Assembly (NCBI GenBank): GCA_009746045.1
Contig: RPFO01000106.1
Location: 2,038,211-2,102,210 of the forward strand
Direction of reading: 5' to 3'
Source: Mesostigma viride
Taxonomy: Eukaryota > Streptophyta > Mesostigmatophyceae > Mesostigmatales > Mesostigmataceae
DNA length: 64,000 nucleotides
The notes beneath the pieces are model-generated. The model searched no databases, had not been told where the DNA came from, and saw nothing but the letters and a program-made list of their open reading frames with translations. This document shows positions 45,588-56,989 of this stretch, piece after piece. The first letter of the stretch is position 1. The number at the start of each line of letters is the position of its first letter. A program made the position numbers and the translations under genes.

Positions 45588-47285
45588 TTAGGAACATAAC
45601 TCCGTTGGGAGCCGTATATGTAGCACATAGCCCTTGAGAAGGGGCATATGGCCAATAAGACATTCTAAGCTACTTCCTGCAAGGGTGGGAATGTAAACGA
45701 CACTTGCTCTAGGTGCCCCAGGGCACCTGCAGCCTCATGATCTATCAAGCTATGCCCAGCTAAGGGGCCCCCTTATCGGATATGTGCTACATATACTCCC
45801 AACGGAGTTATTAATTAATTAATTAGGAACATAACTCCGTTGGGAGTATCTGTAGCACATAGCCCAGAGAAGTCTCCCAACGGAGGCATGTTACAATTTG
45901 ATTTAATTTAATTTAATTTTTTAATTTAATAGCCCTGAGAAGGGGCATATGGCCTATAATACATTCTAAGCTACTTCCTGCATGCAAGGGTGGGAATGTA
46001 AACGACACTTGCTCTAGGTGCACCAGGGCACCTGCACCCTCATGATCTCAGTATCACGCTATGCCCAGCTAAGGGGGCCGGAGCATGTCATGTGGGGGAA
46101 GATCATCATAGATATACAAAAGCTAGGGCGTGGCATCTCAGCAGAGAGCAGCTCTCTGCATGGGCACATCATAACTAAATAAAACTAAGCATCATCTGGG
46201 GTGTGGCACATCATAGGCACACATGTACATGGCTAAACAAGGCGCGTGGCTCAGCTGGTATAGTGCCTGTAGGAGGCGTACATGTACATTCTGATTTGGC
46301 ACGCCGCAAAGGTGAAAACCATTTGCGTTCAGTGCCGGTCCGCGGAAAACGCGGAAAACGCGATCTGCAAATGAATCCGACCGGAATCGAACTGGGAACC
46401 TCTCGCACCAACTTTCGCTGACTATAGGACGAACGTCTCCGGATCCTAGGGCATCGCCAACTTACACCTACAGTCATCCGCAAAAGTTCTCCTTTCCGGG
46501 GAGATGTGGCATGGCCACGGTCTATTGATTCTACACTACTACTGCACTGTATTCCCCTAAGCTGGGGCGTCTAGAGTCACTGGGGCCGCGGGGGTCGCAT
46601 GCCAGGGCTTGCACATGGCCGACGTAGATGGCCGCCCCCTTCCAGTACACCGGCTGCCCCGCCTTGGTCGATCTGGCGGAGCTGGAGGTAGGTCGGCCAT
46701 AGCTCCCGTCGCCGTTGTTGCTGCGCCAGGATCAAGTCGTCGTCAAGGGTGAAGAGAGCCGCTTGCGGCGTCTGAGAAAAGAGATCTTGTCCGCCGGGTT
46801 CTTAAAGGTGAGAAGGAGCGGGGGCGCCCCTGCCTTACCCCGCGCGCGGGGAAGGCGGTGGGCGACCAGCTCGATCTCACCAGTAAGGCCCGGACCAGCT
46901 CGATCTCACCAGTAAGGCCCATGCGACCAAGGATTTCTCTCAGCTCAAACGCGCGCGCAAGCTTCTTGGAATTCTCACCTTCCTCCATGTCGAATTACGT
47001 AAGTTCTTGACGATGACGTTAAGGCTGCGCTTGGCGAGCTCGGCCTCCTCGCGGATCGAGGTCAAGCGTCTGCCGCTGGAGCTGTGCTGCGACGGCGGAG
47101 GTGGTGGAGGTGGTGTGCTGCTTAAGCATGTCCGCCCAGGTCGTGATGGGAGGAGCATCGCCGGCCAGGCCAGCAGGGGCTGGCTTGGCGGCGCAATGTC
47201 CTTCACCACCTGGGCGGTGAGGCCTGCGGTGTTCTGCAGGACTCTCGATAGCGATGGCAACGGAGTTATGTTCCTAATTAATGAT
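45588..47285 (+). mobile_element. tRNA-headed inverted-repeat element with antisense LINE ORF1 (plus)
   Basis: The left end AGGAACATAACTCCGTTG (45589) is repeated inverted at the right (CAACGGAGTTATGTTCCT, 47257-47274). The leader occurs twice (45590-45800, 45825-46075). Then GCGCGTGGCTCAGCTGGTAT (46240-46259), a tRNA-like start with box A. From 46540 on the plus strand runs antisense to a LINE ORF1; minus frames 47260-46940 and 46988-46743 read EEAELAKRSLNVIVKN, REILGRMGLTGEIE and so on. Confidence 0.6.
46293..46507. mobile_element. single copy of the repeat unit seen at 43889-45003
   Basis: Matches the first ~215 bp of the unit (GCAAAGGTGAAAACC, then GCGGAAAACGCGGAAAACGC, then the antisense box-B-like CCGACCGGAATCGAACTGG) at somewhat lower identity. 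It is inserted between the tRNA-like head and the antisense ORF1. Confidence 0.75.
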
Positions 47286-50200
47286 TAATGGGAGTCCAAA
47301 GAAGGGAGCTATGGATGCCGAGCTATGGATGCCGAGAATGCTCATAACTTTTGACTCCGGGCATGAAATTCGGTCGGGTAAATTGCAACAGACTCGCCTT
47401 TTGATGACGAACACGCTGATTTAATTTTTGGCAGCCATCAGTCGCCCAGGATTTCGCAAGTTATCGCTAGCGGCCTGCCCAGCAGATATCGCTATTTTTC
47501 TGCACGTTATGGCGGCACCACGCACGTGAGCCGTGTGCCTGCGCCCCCTGCCATCGTCTAGGTGTGATTAAACGTAGATATGGAGGCCCCCGCATCGCCT
47601 TCAGCTTCTGTCGCCGAGTCTACTGATATGCCCAGCTTGCTGCAAACAAAATCGCCAACGACAGCCATGTCGCCGCCGAGAACGCCGCTCAAAAGCAGCC
47701 GGCCCAATACTTCAGAAGCAACTCCGATAGATACTGAAACCTCCTCAGTTGCCGGACGCCATTCCCTCATCATTCTACATTCCCGACCAGCGTTTGAGCC
47801 TGGCAAACATCCCTACCTTACTCGCCTACAACGACGCCGCCGTAATCAGCGTGCTGAAGCTCCGCAACAACAACGACGCCCCGATTCGCCACCCTTACAC
47901 CGGCAAGATTATGAACGCTCCTTCGGATGAGTGGCCTGATTGGGAGGCGGACCAGCGTCGGCTTGCCTGTCTTATTTCGTGCTGCCCTGCGCTTGTCGAG
48001 CTGCCGGAGACAGCCATCGCCAGGCCAGCCCCCGGCCCCCGCGTCCGATATTACCGGGCAACTGCAGGACCTCGCACAGTCTTTTACGACTGTGCAGGGC
48101 GAAATTAAGGTCCTGACGGAGGCGTCTGCAGCTGCGACAGCACAATTGCTGGAGCTGAAGAAAGCCCTGGCAGCCCCCGCCAAACCAACCACGTTTGCCG
48201 ACGTTACCGGCAAGCAGTTGACCACCATTGTTCAACGTACAGCTAGGCGGCCAAGTCTGCCGCTACCGCTGCGGTCACCCAGAACTGATGCAGTGCAGCA
48301 ACGCCAACGCAATATGGTAATCAAGAACTTCCAGAAAGGCGAGGCACATGAGACAGCACACTCACTTACCGAGGAGCTGTGCGGCCCAGCGTTTCTGGGG
48401 AAGCTGCAGCTCCAGAACCGTGTTGCCATTGAACGTGCCATTCGGCTGCCAAGCCCTCTGGGCCTGGTCGTCGTCACCATGGCCTCCATGCACGACAAAC
48501 GCCTCGTTCTGGGAGCACGTCGCCTGCTCCAGCGCGGTGACTTCAGCCTCGACGAGGACTACACGCCGGCTCAACTGAAGGCGAGGAGCGCGGTGTGGAA
48601 CAGCACCATCGTCCAGGAAACCAAGGAGCTCGAGACCCCGGGTAAGCGCATTAAGCTGCGTCTGCTTCAGGATGGCTCCTTCGCAGCATTCTTTCGGGTG
48701 GGAAGAAGATTACAGGTGTTCCGATTACTGACACCCCCGGAGCGGAGTCTCGTCAGGTGTCTAGCCAGAAGGGTGCTGCCTCTGTTGGTAGACAGTAGGT
48801 AGACAACCTTCCTCGTCGGCTCGCGGCTAACAGGCTTCGGGGACAGCCTCTAAACAGTCCCGTTCCACTACCATGCCTCGACCTAACCGTCGGGTGAAAG
48901 CCATTGTGGTGCCGGTATTTCGGGCCACAACCTCATCATCTGTCAAATGTCAGATTCGTAAAACCCAACGTTTGCTAGATTACCTACGCCTCGGCGTTGT
49001 GCTGAATCAGCCCCAACCCCGAATACCCCGAGCAAGCGGCAGGCTCGCATATCCTACGCTTGCAGGACAAAATAAATGCGATGAAAAGCACTATTTCTAC
49101 CGCTTCCCTTCCCCCCTCCTTTTCACCCCCACCTCCACCCCCCGCCGCATCCACCCCCATCATCCATCGTCGTTCTCCCCTGGTGGGCCAGCAGGCATCC
49201 GATCCTTGGCCCTTGCCACTTTTAACACCCGCACATTGCTAGCAGATGACGACCATAGCTACCGGGTAGAGGAGCTAGTCGCATTTTGCATTGAGCATCG
49301 TGTATCTATTCTAGGCGTCCAGGAACACCGCCGCAAGGTGCCACTTGGCATGGTGAGCACTGATCGCCTGGCGGGTGGCTGGCGGTTTTACTTCGCTGGC
49401 AGCGGTACGCCTGGCCAAGGTGGTGTTGGTCTTTTGTGTTCGCCGCTGGCAGTTGCTAGCCTCAGCACGCTTAAGTTTCTAACCCCACGCCTTATGGTAG
49501 CACATTTCACCTCCGTTGAGGGGCGGTCTAAACACCACCTCACGGTGGGGGTGGGCTACGCACCCCATCTAGTGGTCTACCTGAGTCGGCCCGTGATGAG
49601 TTCCTCGAATCCTTGCATAACCTTGAGGGGGTCACTCCGGCCCGCCACTTTTTGGTTATGCTGCTCGACGCCAATGCCACGCTCCCCGCGGGCACTGCTG
49701 GCAGCCGCTTTGCGCCTGCTGACACTACTGCTAACGACAACACTCCCCTGTTTTCTGCCTTTTTGCGGGATAGCCGGCCGGGATGGTTGCTGTCAACTGC
49801 CACTTCCAACGTCCCTCACAGGACTTGGTCACTTTTCGTGGCCCTAACCGGCCGTCAGGCCTGTTTGGACTACGTGGTGGTACGGCAGTCCAGGTGCACC
49901 TCGGTCCTAGACACCCTCGGGAGTGTTTGACACGCCCACGCCGGTGTGCTCTGACCACCGGTTGGTGCGCGCGACCATTCGGCTCCGGTTCCACGTCCCC
50001 GCGCGCCGCGCCCCAGTGGTCCGCCCTGACTGGTCTGCCCTACGCCCGGTCCGGGGAGATCCTGAGGACTGGACGGACGCCGAGCACGAGTGGAACCGGT
50101 GCCGACGGGAGTACCTGTCGGCCCTGGACGCCCGGGCGGACGTCGACGAGCTGGACCAGGGTGCCCCCAACGCCGCCATTTTTGCGGGCTTTGCGGCCCG

Positions 50201-53200
50201 TGCCCCGTTGCTGGCGGCCCGGCAACTGCCGGCCATGCCCCGCCGCCGGCCCGGCCCGCTCTACCGCCAGGACCCCAAGTTCTTGGCCGCCCGGCACCGC
50301 CTCAAGCGTAACCGGGACCCGCTGCAGAAACCGGTGCTCAAGGCCGCCCTCGTGGAGGCCTACGAGCACGCTCAGGACGCGGAGGCGGCCCAGTGCATCG
50401 CGGATGCCAAGGCCTGCCAGGCTCGCAACCAGGGCAAGGACATGTGGTACCACCTCGACCGGCTCGGCGGCCGGCGGCAGCGCACCCCGGTGGAGCACAC
50501 GGGGGACGGCACGGCGCCGGTAAGCCTTGACCGCTGGTTGGCCCACAATGTTTCCTTGACAGGTGGGGCTCGCCCCCCCCCCCCCGCCGCTTCACCCCGA
50601 GACGGCCGCCCGCCTCGGGGTCGCCGGACCCCCGCCGCCGCCAGCGCCCCCCTCCTCGGCCGCGGACTACCAAGTCCCCGCCTTGCAGGAGGGCTGCCTT
50701 GCCACTGACGACGTCGCCCCCCCCTTCGAAGCACTTTGAAGGAATTGGACGGCGCCCTTGCTCGCCTGCGGTACGATGCGGCAGTCGGTGCCGACCACCT
50801 TTCTGCTGAGCTGCTGAAGACCCCTGATCCGGCGGTTAGGGATCTTCTGCTGGCGTTCTGCAACCGTGTCCTGCTCTCTGACGAGCCTCCGCCTGCTGAG
50901 TGGCAGACGGCCATCCGCGTCATGCTGTACAAGAAGGGCTCTGCTGCTGACCCCGGTAACTATACCAAGGTGTCTGCCTCCAGAGCGCCGCGCTGAAGGT
51001 CTTCATGCGCATGATGCTGCACAGGCTCCGCGCCACGCTGGACCCACACCTGGGTGAGTCTCAGATGGGTTTCCGTCGTGGTCGTAACACTGTCATGGCT
51101 GTGTTTGTCGCGCGCCGGTTGATGGAGGAGGTGCGTCGCCTTAATTCCCCCTGACAGTTTGCCGCTGGTCTTCATTTTTGTTGACTATATCAAGGCCTTT
51201 GACACGGTTCTCTGGGAGTCTCTTTGGACCATCCTAGCTCTGGATCGGGTACCCGACCTGCGTTTATTGCTGCCATTCGCCGACTGTATGAGGGCTCACA
51301 GGCAGTAGTGCGGACTGCGGAAGGCACCACCCCACCATTCCCCCTTCACCACGGGGTGTGGCAAGGTTGTGTCCTGTCCCCATACCTGTTCATTATTGTC
51401 GTGGACCACGTCATGCGCCAGGCACGTGCGCGCTTTACTGCTCTTAAGGGGACGTGGCGCGCCGAATATTTTCCGCGCGAAAAAATTCGCGGCACCGGCC
51501 GTACCGTGAAAAGTGGGTGCTCCGTGCGCGCACCACTTGCGGAAGTGGCCATGGCGACTGCGTTTAGGCGAAACTAGCAATGTAGGGCTAGAGAAATGCA
51601 AAAAAAATGATTGGATGTTGAAGACGATGATTTAATGATGTTGGATTGCGGCGGCAAGTGGCTGGTTTACAATATCGCTGCTTTCTTTTACTGCCATCGG
51701 CATGGGGGGTAATCTGCATTTTTTGGTCGCGCGGAATAAAATAGAATTCGTGATTGCGGCAGTAAATTCTCAGTTTTGGGGGTCTTTTTGACCGTGAAGG
51801 ATGCATTCATATCGGTAGCATCGAATTCTAAACCGAACGGGTGCTTTTTGCTACATTTTCGGCCATTCTCTGTAAGTATTTTTTCAGGCCTGCGCAGTGC
51901 ATGTCGGAACCTTCCATGGAAGAACGGCCGTTGTTGCGCGCCTGGGCGAGGGATCTACGAGGGCAAGGTATAGATTTGTGGCGACTGTTATCTACTATCA
52001 GTTCTTTCTTCGAAGAGCTCATCGTTCGAAGTTTTTTGCGTTCGTTTTGGTCAGTTTCCGCCAGTTAACTCTCCGTTGCTTGCCGTCGTGTTGACGAATA
52101 CCTGGCAGCTTTAGCTTGTTTTCGTTGATGTCTTGATCAAATCCGCTTCAGTCTCAGCCGATAGATCCTAGGGAAGGCGTAAGGGATTTCATAGCACGTG
52201 TTCTGGCAAGGATGTTGTGCGTATGGACGCTTCTTGTTGTGTGATAGTGACGCACCCTTTCCTCGCAGCGGCATCACAGCGGTCAGAAGCTGAACGGCCG
52301 CCACTGGTTTCTTTGCATTTTATCGTGCAGGGAAGGAATTTTTTAAATCGACGATCATGTTGGAGATATTGCATTTGTGTGACTGCATGTAGATAGCTGC
52401 CATCATTGGTTTATTTGAGCTTTCCTTGTTATGATGATGTGACAAGACAGCAATGTTGCTGAGCCAACCATGGTTGACATGGTTGACTGCATACAAGCTT
52501 TGTATGCCATGATCTCCTTGGTTCCTTGCCCTCCATAGTTCCAGTTTGTTGCCCATGTCGGGTAGTGCAGTTAAGGAGTTGTTGCTGTGTTGGTAAGCTT
52601 GGTTGGCATAACCCTTACAATCTAACCTGGGAGAAACATAGAAAATGCTGGTAATGCATGTTAGTGCCATAATCATTATTGCTATTCACGTACTTATAAG
52701 TCTGGCCATGCTCGAGGGACGGTGAAGGAGTATGAGGTGCGTGGCCACCCCTTTGTACTTCACAACATATTCAGCATGGATTTGATCCATGTTGATGGCA
52801 TGTAAAGTGTGATTGTGTTTACTTGCTTTCTGAGTGGTCCTTAGCGCCTTGTCAGGTAGTGAGTGGTCGTCTAGGAAACCCATCAGTGCGTGCCACAGTG
52901 ACCCCCAACCTTGAGCATGTGTCGTCATCAGTGTGCTAGAGTTAATTATATGTGCTTTTGATCATAGATTTGCTGAGTTCTTAGCATGAAGTTTACAAGG
53001 TAACCTTGGGTAGAGTATAGTGTATGCTCTCTTGGCATGTATGCCTAGCGATCGTGTTGCTATGCTTGCGCTGGCAAGGTTGGCCATGCCGAGGGCAGGT
53101 GAGGGAAGATGTGGTGCCTAGCCGTTTGCTTATGTTTTGTGATCGAGTGGGGCATGCTTTCTGGCTTTTTGGATGGAAAACAGCATGCCTAAGTGGCCAT

Positions 53201-53249
53201 ATACAAAGAAACCCCCCCTTAAGCTTATGTTCAGGTTTTAGCACGCATA

Positions 53250-53644
53250 ACCTTATTACTTGAGCAAGACTTGTCGGAATGACCTGTGTTAAGGGTGGCT
53301 GCCACGACGTGATGCAAAGGGAGGGGCAGGGGGACGATGGGGAAGGTAGTAGTGATGATGAGAATGATGTTGATAATATTCCTTGCCTTGCATGTGCTTC
53401 CCCGGATGAAATTGACGGTGTCCCTTTCCTGCTGTGCAGCACATTCGGGTGCAAGGGAGGACTGCATGGGTGCTGCGCTGACCCCCCGTTGACTAAGGAG
53501 CCCAAGGGGGATTGGTTTTGCCCTGCCTGCCTTGTGCAGGATGCTTACAAGGGCTGATATAGTGACATTTTCTGTTTTAGCGGGCATTTTTTTTAAAACA
53601 CGTCTGACGCAATAACTTGAGCTAGACTTGTCGGAATGACCTGG
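53250..53644. repeat. 33-bp direct repeats bracketing the PHD-finger ORF
   Basis: Left copy 53252-53285 and right copy 53610-53643 share TTACTTGAGC/TAACTTGAGC, AGACTTGTCGGAATGACCTG with one or two differences. Confidence 0.75.
53279..53557 (+). CDS. PHD-finger ORF inside the TTAA transposon, 92 aa
   Basis: A 92-residue frame with an acidic stretch (residues 19-33) followed by a complete C4HC3 zinc finger: C36-x2-C39, C53-x4-C58, H63-x2-C66, C81-x2-C84, with the typical GDWFCPAC end. PHD fingers bind histone tails; many piggyBac transposases end in a cysteine-rich zinc finger, so this could be the surviving last exon of a transposase or a captured host exon. I chose the first ATG of the frame. 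A 33-bp sequence (ACTTGAGCNAGACTTGTCGG, AATGACCTG) occurs directly at its start and again about 360 bp on (53252-53285, 53610-53643), so the ORF sits between direct repeats. Whether it is expressed is unknown. Confidence 0.6.
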   Translation: MTCVKGGCHDVMQREGQGDDGEGSSDDENDVDNIPCLACASPDEIDGVPFLLCSTFGCKGGLHGCCADPPLTKEPKGDWFCPACLVQDAYKG

Positions 53645-55117
53645 GACTTGGAACACTGCTGTCCCCCTGTTAGCCGGAATTTTTGTTGATTTTGTGGCCT
53701 TATCGGAAGTGTTTATGATATGTATATTCCCAATGTCCGGTAAAAAATGACCTGTTTTGCGGGAAAATTAATAACTGTTCAAGGTTTTGCCATTTCCATG
53801 ATGTAAATAGCTCAGCAAGCTACAAACTCAGGGAACTATATGACCTTGATTTTTGGTAGCCAACAAATAAGTGCATTGGCTGGGGCATACTCAGCCCTAA
53901 TTAGCGTCTTTTGCTATTTATAGCGCATTATTGGCGTATATATGGGGGTAGTACCCCCAACAAGTGCATGGACAACTCACTAGAGATGTTATTTAGTGCC
54001 CCCGATCATAATTCAGCATTGTGCAAATGAATTTCAAGTGATATTAGCATATGTCAGATTTTTTGGGTTTTGGGGTGCCACCTCCCCTTAAGGGGTTCGA
54101 GCCAGGCTTGGACATCCTTAACGAGCGTGGGCACGGCGGGGTTAGCACGGGTTACCGCAGGCCTGGCTGACCTGATTTATGCGGACGACACCACCCTCAT
54201 CGCGCGCCCCGAGCACATTCAGACCTGGCTGGACTGTCTGGGCCTGGAGGCGAGGGCGGTGGGGTTGGAGATTAGTGTCAAAACTGAGGCGATCATGATT
54301 GGGGCCTCCAGTCGTCCACCGCTGCCGCGCCTGCTCGACGGGACGGAGGTCCCGTTCCGCGACCGCTTCAAGCTGTTGGGGAGTTGGCTCCCTGACACTG
54401 CCGACGATGTGGACACCCGCATCGGCCTTGGCCTGGGCCAAGCTCCGTTCGCTCAACACCTACTGGCGCTCGAAGGGCCTGGGCGAGCACCGCAAGCGCA
54501 TGCTCTTCAAGGTCCTCGCCCTCACGGTGCTCTCGTATGGCGCCAAGGCGTGGACACTCACACCCAAACTGGCAGCTAGGCTAGACGGCACGGTTTACAG
54601 GATGCTCCGACAGGTCCTTAACGTAGGTTTTTCAGAGCGTCCGTCATCAGAGTCTTTCTATCATGCATGGCATGCCTCGTATTTCAGACGAGATTAGGCA
54701 GCGTAGGATAGCATTTGTAGGACACCTTGCTCGCACCAGCCCTGAGGTCGACACCGCCCTTGGTCTGGCCGGCCCCCAGCGGCTTGGCCAGCCAGGGCGA
54801 CACATTCTGACCTGGCCTGGCCCCGAGGGCATTCCCAAAAGGGTAGGGAAACCTGTCACGAACTACACCCAGATGTTGCTGGACGACCTAGTGGTACCAG
54901 CCCAGTTTGAGCACCACATCCACTCTCTCTCCCGTCTTTGGACTGCCATGCAGGACAAGACGCGGTGGAAGAAGATTGTCAAGGCGCACACGCCCGACCC
55001 TGTGGGCAAGCCCCCTCCCCCCAAGCGGAGGAGGAGTTTTGATGAGTAGTGTAGTGAGGATTTTCTAGACTAGATAGCTTAGAGTTAGGATAGTTCGATT
55101 ACGCGGCTTCCTCCACC

Positions 55118-55905
55118 CCATTAATTAATTAATTAATTATCAACATCACTCCGTTGGGAGTAGATGTAGCACATAGCCCTGAGAAGGGGCATATGGCTTT
55201 TAATACATTCTAGGCTACTTCATGCAAGGGTGGGAATGTAAGCTACCCCTGCTCTAGGTGCACCAGGGCACCCGCACCCTCATGGTCTATCACGCTATGC
55301 CCGGGTAAGGGGGGAGCATGCCTGTGAGAGGGAAGATCATCATGGCTATACAAGAACTAGAGCGTGGCATCTCAGCAGAGAGCAGCTCTCTGCATGGGCA
55401 CAGCATTACTAAATAAAACTAGGCATCGTCTGGAGTGTGGCTCATCATAGGCACACATGTACATGATTAAATAAAGCGCGTGGCTTAGCTGGAATAGGGC
55501 CTCTAGGAGGCGTACATGTACATGGCCACGGTCTATCTATTCTACACTACTACTGCTGTATTCCCCTAAGCTGGGGCGTCTGGAGTCGCTGGGGCCGCGG
55601 GGGTCGCCTGCCAGGGCTTGTGGCCGACGTAGATGGCCGCCCCCTTCCAGTACACCGGCTGCCCCGCCTTGGTCTGCCGGAGCTGGAGGTAGGTCGGCCA
55701 TAGCTCCCGTCGCCGTTGTTGCTGCGCCAGGGTCAAGTCGTCATCAAGGGTGAAGAGAGTCTTCTCGAGCCGCTTGCGGCGTCTGAGAAAAGAAATCTTG
55801 TCCGCCGGGGTCTTAAAGGTGAGAAGGAGCGGGGGCGGCCCCATCCATCATGGAATATGTGCTACATGATCTCCCCACGGAGGCATGTTATAATTTAATT
55901 TAATT
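55118..55905 (+). mobile_element. tRNA-headed inverted-repeat element with antisense LINE ORF1
   Basis: The left end (55140: CACTCCGTTGGGAGTAGATG, TAGCACATAG) and right end (55852-55890: GGAATATGTGCTACATGATC, then CCCCACGGAGGCATGTTA) are inverted over about 35 bp, with AT-rich (TTAATTAA or TTTAATTTAA) sequence outside. Inside: the leader, a GCAGAGAGCAGCTCTCTGC hairpin, GCGCGTGGCTTAGCTGGAAT (55477-55496, tRNA-like box A), and an antisense ORF1 end (minus 55844-55566, LLLTFKTPADKISFLRRRK, VYWKGAAIYVGHKPW). This is the cleanest copy of the family. Confidence 0.7.
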
Positions 55906-55914
55906 TAATTTTTT

Positions 55915-56695
55915 AAAGAAGGGAGAGGGAGTGGATGCGGTGTTCAAACTGCGCTGGGACCACTAGGTCGGCCAGCAACATCTGGATGTAGTTCATGGCA
56001 GGTTTACCTAGCTTCCTGGGAATATGACCTTGGGGCCAGGCCAGGTCAAGCTGTGCCGCCCTGGTCAACTGGCCAAGCCGCTAGGGGCCGGCCAGACCAA
56101 GGGCGGTGGCGACCTGGCTGGCGCGAGCAAGATGTCCTACAAATGCTATCCTACGCTGCCTAATCTCGTCCGAAATACGAGGCATACCCTGATACAAAGA
56201 CTCTAATGACCCACGTTTGGAAAACCCTACATTCAGGACCTGTCGGAGCATCCTGTAAACCGTGCCGTCTGGCCGGCTTAGCTGCCAGTGTGTCCGTGAG
56301 TGTCCACGCCTTCATGGCGCCATACGTAAGCACCGTGAGGATCGACGAGGACCTTGAAGAGCATGCGCTTGCGGTGCTCGCCCAGGCCCTTCGAGCGCCA
56401 GAAGTTGTTGAGCGAACGGATCCTGGTCCAGGCCAAGCCGATGCGGATTTCCACATCGTCGGCGGTGTCAGGGAGCATGCTCCCCAACAGTTTGAAGCGG
56501 TCATGGAACTGGACCTCCGTCCCGTCGAGCAGGCGCGGCAGCGGTGGGTGGCTGGAGGCCCCAATCACCATCGCCTCAGTTTTGACACTAATCTCCAACC
56601 CCACCGCCCTCGCCCAGACATTCCAGCCAGGTCTGAATGTGCTCGGGGCTCGAGTACGCGTCGTTGTAAAGAGGTTCGCAGAAAAGAAGCGTAGG
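55915..56695 (-). mobile_element. LINE RT C-terminal fragment
   Basis: Minus frames 56604-56278 and 56564-56160 read GLEISVKTEAMVIGASSH, FKLLGSMLPDTADDVEIR, RKRMLFKVL and so on, closely matching the LINE at 47540-55049. Both ends are truncated; several frameshifts. Confidence 0.85.
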
Positions 56696-56989
56696 CAACT
56701 ATTTGGCGCCGCGTCGGTCGTGATGTTGTTCGCTCCGTTGGATCTACATCTACGGCATTCGTGGGTTGTTTCAAAACCCGGTCGATGATGTTAGGGAAAG
56801 ATCCATTTATAACGCAACGGTGAAAATGATAAAGTCAGAATGAATCAAGCGTCCTCTCAGAACTGTAGAATAGGACTCGAGAAAATCGGTATAACATGTG
56901 AGTCAGCCAGTCAGGTTTGAAGCGAAGAGTGCAGAGCACTGAGCGAGAGTATTTTAAGTGTCAGAGTATTTCAAGCGAGAGTATTTTTG

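Larger units (their letters stand above)
51448..54087. mobile_element. TTAA-flanked transposon (E2), 2640 bp, inserted in the LINE RT
   Basis: The ends read GGGGACGTGGCGCG and, from the right, GGGGAGGTGGCACC; TTAA flanks both (51444-51447, 54088-54091). Removing the element and one TTAA restores a continuous RT reading frame (RARFTALKG then FEPGLDILNERG), which fixes the borders. Left subterminal sequence resembles E1 (19852-22105). The interior has no readable transposase but carries a PHD-finger ORF at 53279-53557. Confidence 0.88.
47540..55075 (+). mobile_element. LINE with ORF1, APE endonuclease and RT, interrupted by a DNA transposon
   Basis: Longest retroelement here. ORF1 lies in pieces across 47580-48802; its last part has a coiled-coil-like stretch and an RNA-binding-like region (MVIKNFQKGEAHE, GLVVVTMASMHDKRLVL, DEDYTPAQLKARSAVWN). 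ORF2 starts near 48873: APE endonuclease with LATFNTRTLL, ILGVQEHRRK, then in shifted frames LDYVVV and CSDHRLVRATI; a linker (RHRLKRNRDPLQKP); RT with LYKKGSAADPGNY, MGFRRGRN, FVDYIKAFDTVLW, GVWQGCVLSPYLF; then, after the insertion at 51448-54087, LADLIYADDTTLIARPE, FKLLGSWLPDTADD, RRIAFVGHLART and the end at 55049 (PPPPKRRRSFDE). At least five frameshifts make this copy inactive. The YADD box is intact. Family: APE-type non-LTR, clade not assigned. Confidence 0.9.

Noticed and set aside
46240-46290. tRNA gene at GCGCGTGGCTCAGCTGGTAT
   Set aside because: The 5' half resembles a tRNA but no matching T-arm follows at the right distance, and the sequence recurs in repeats.
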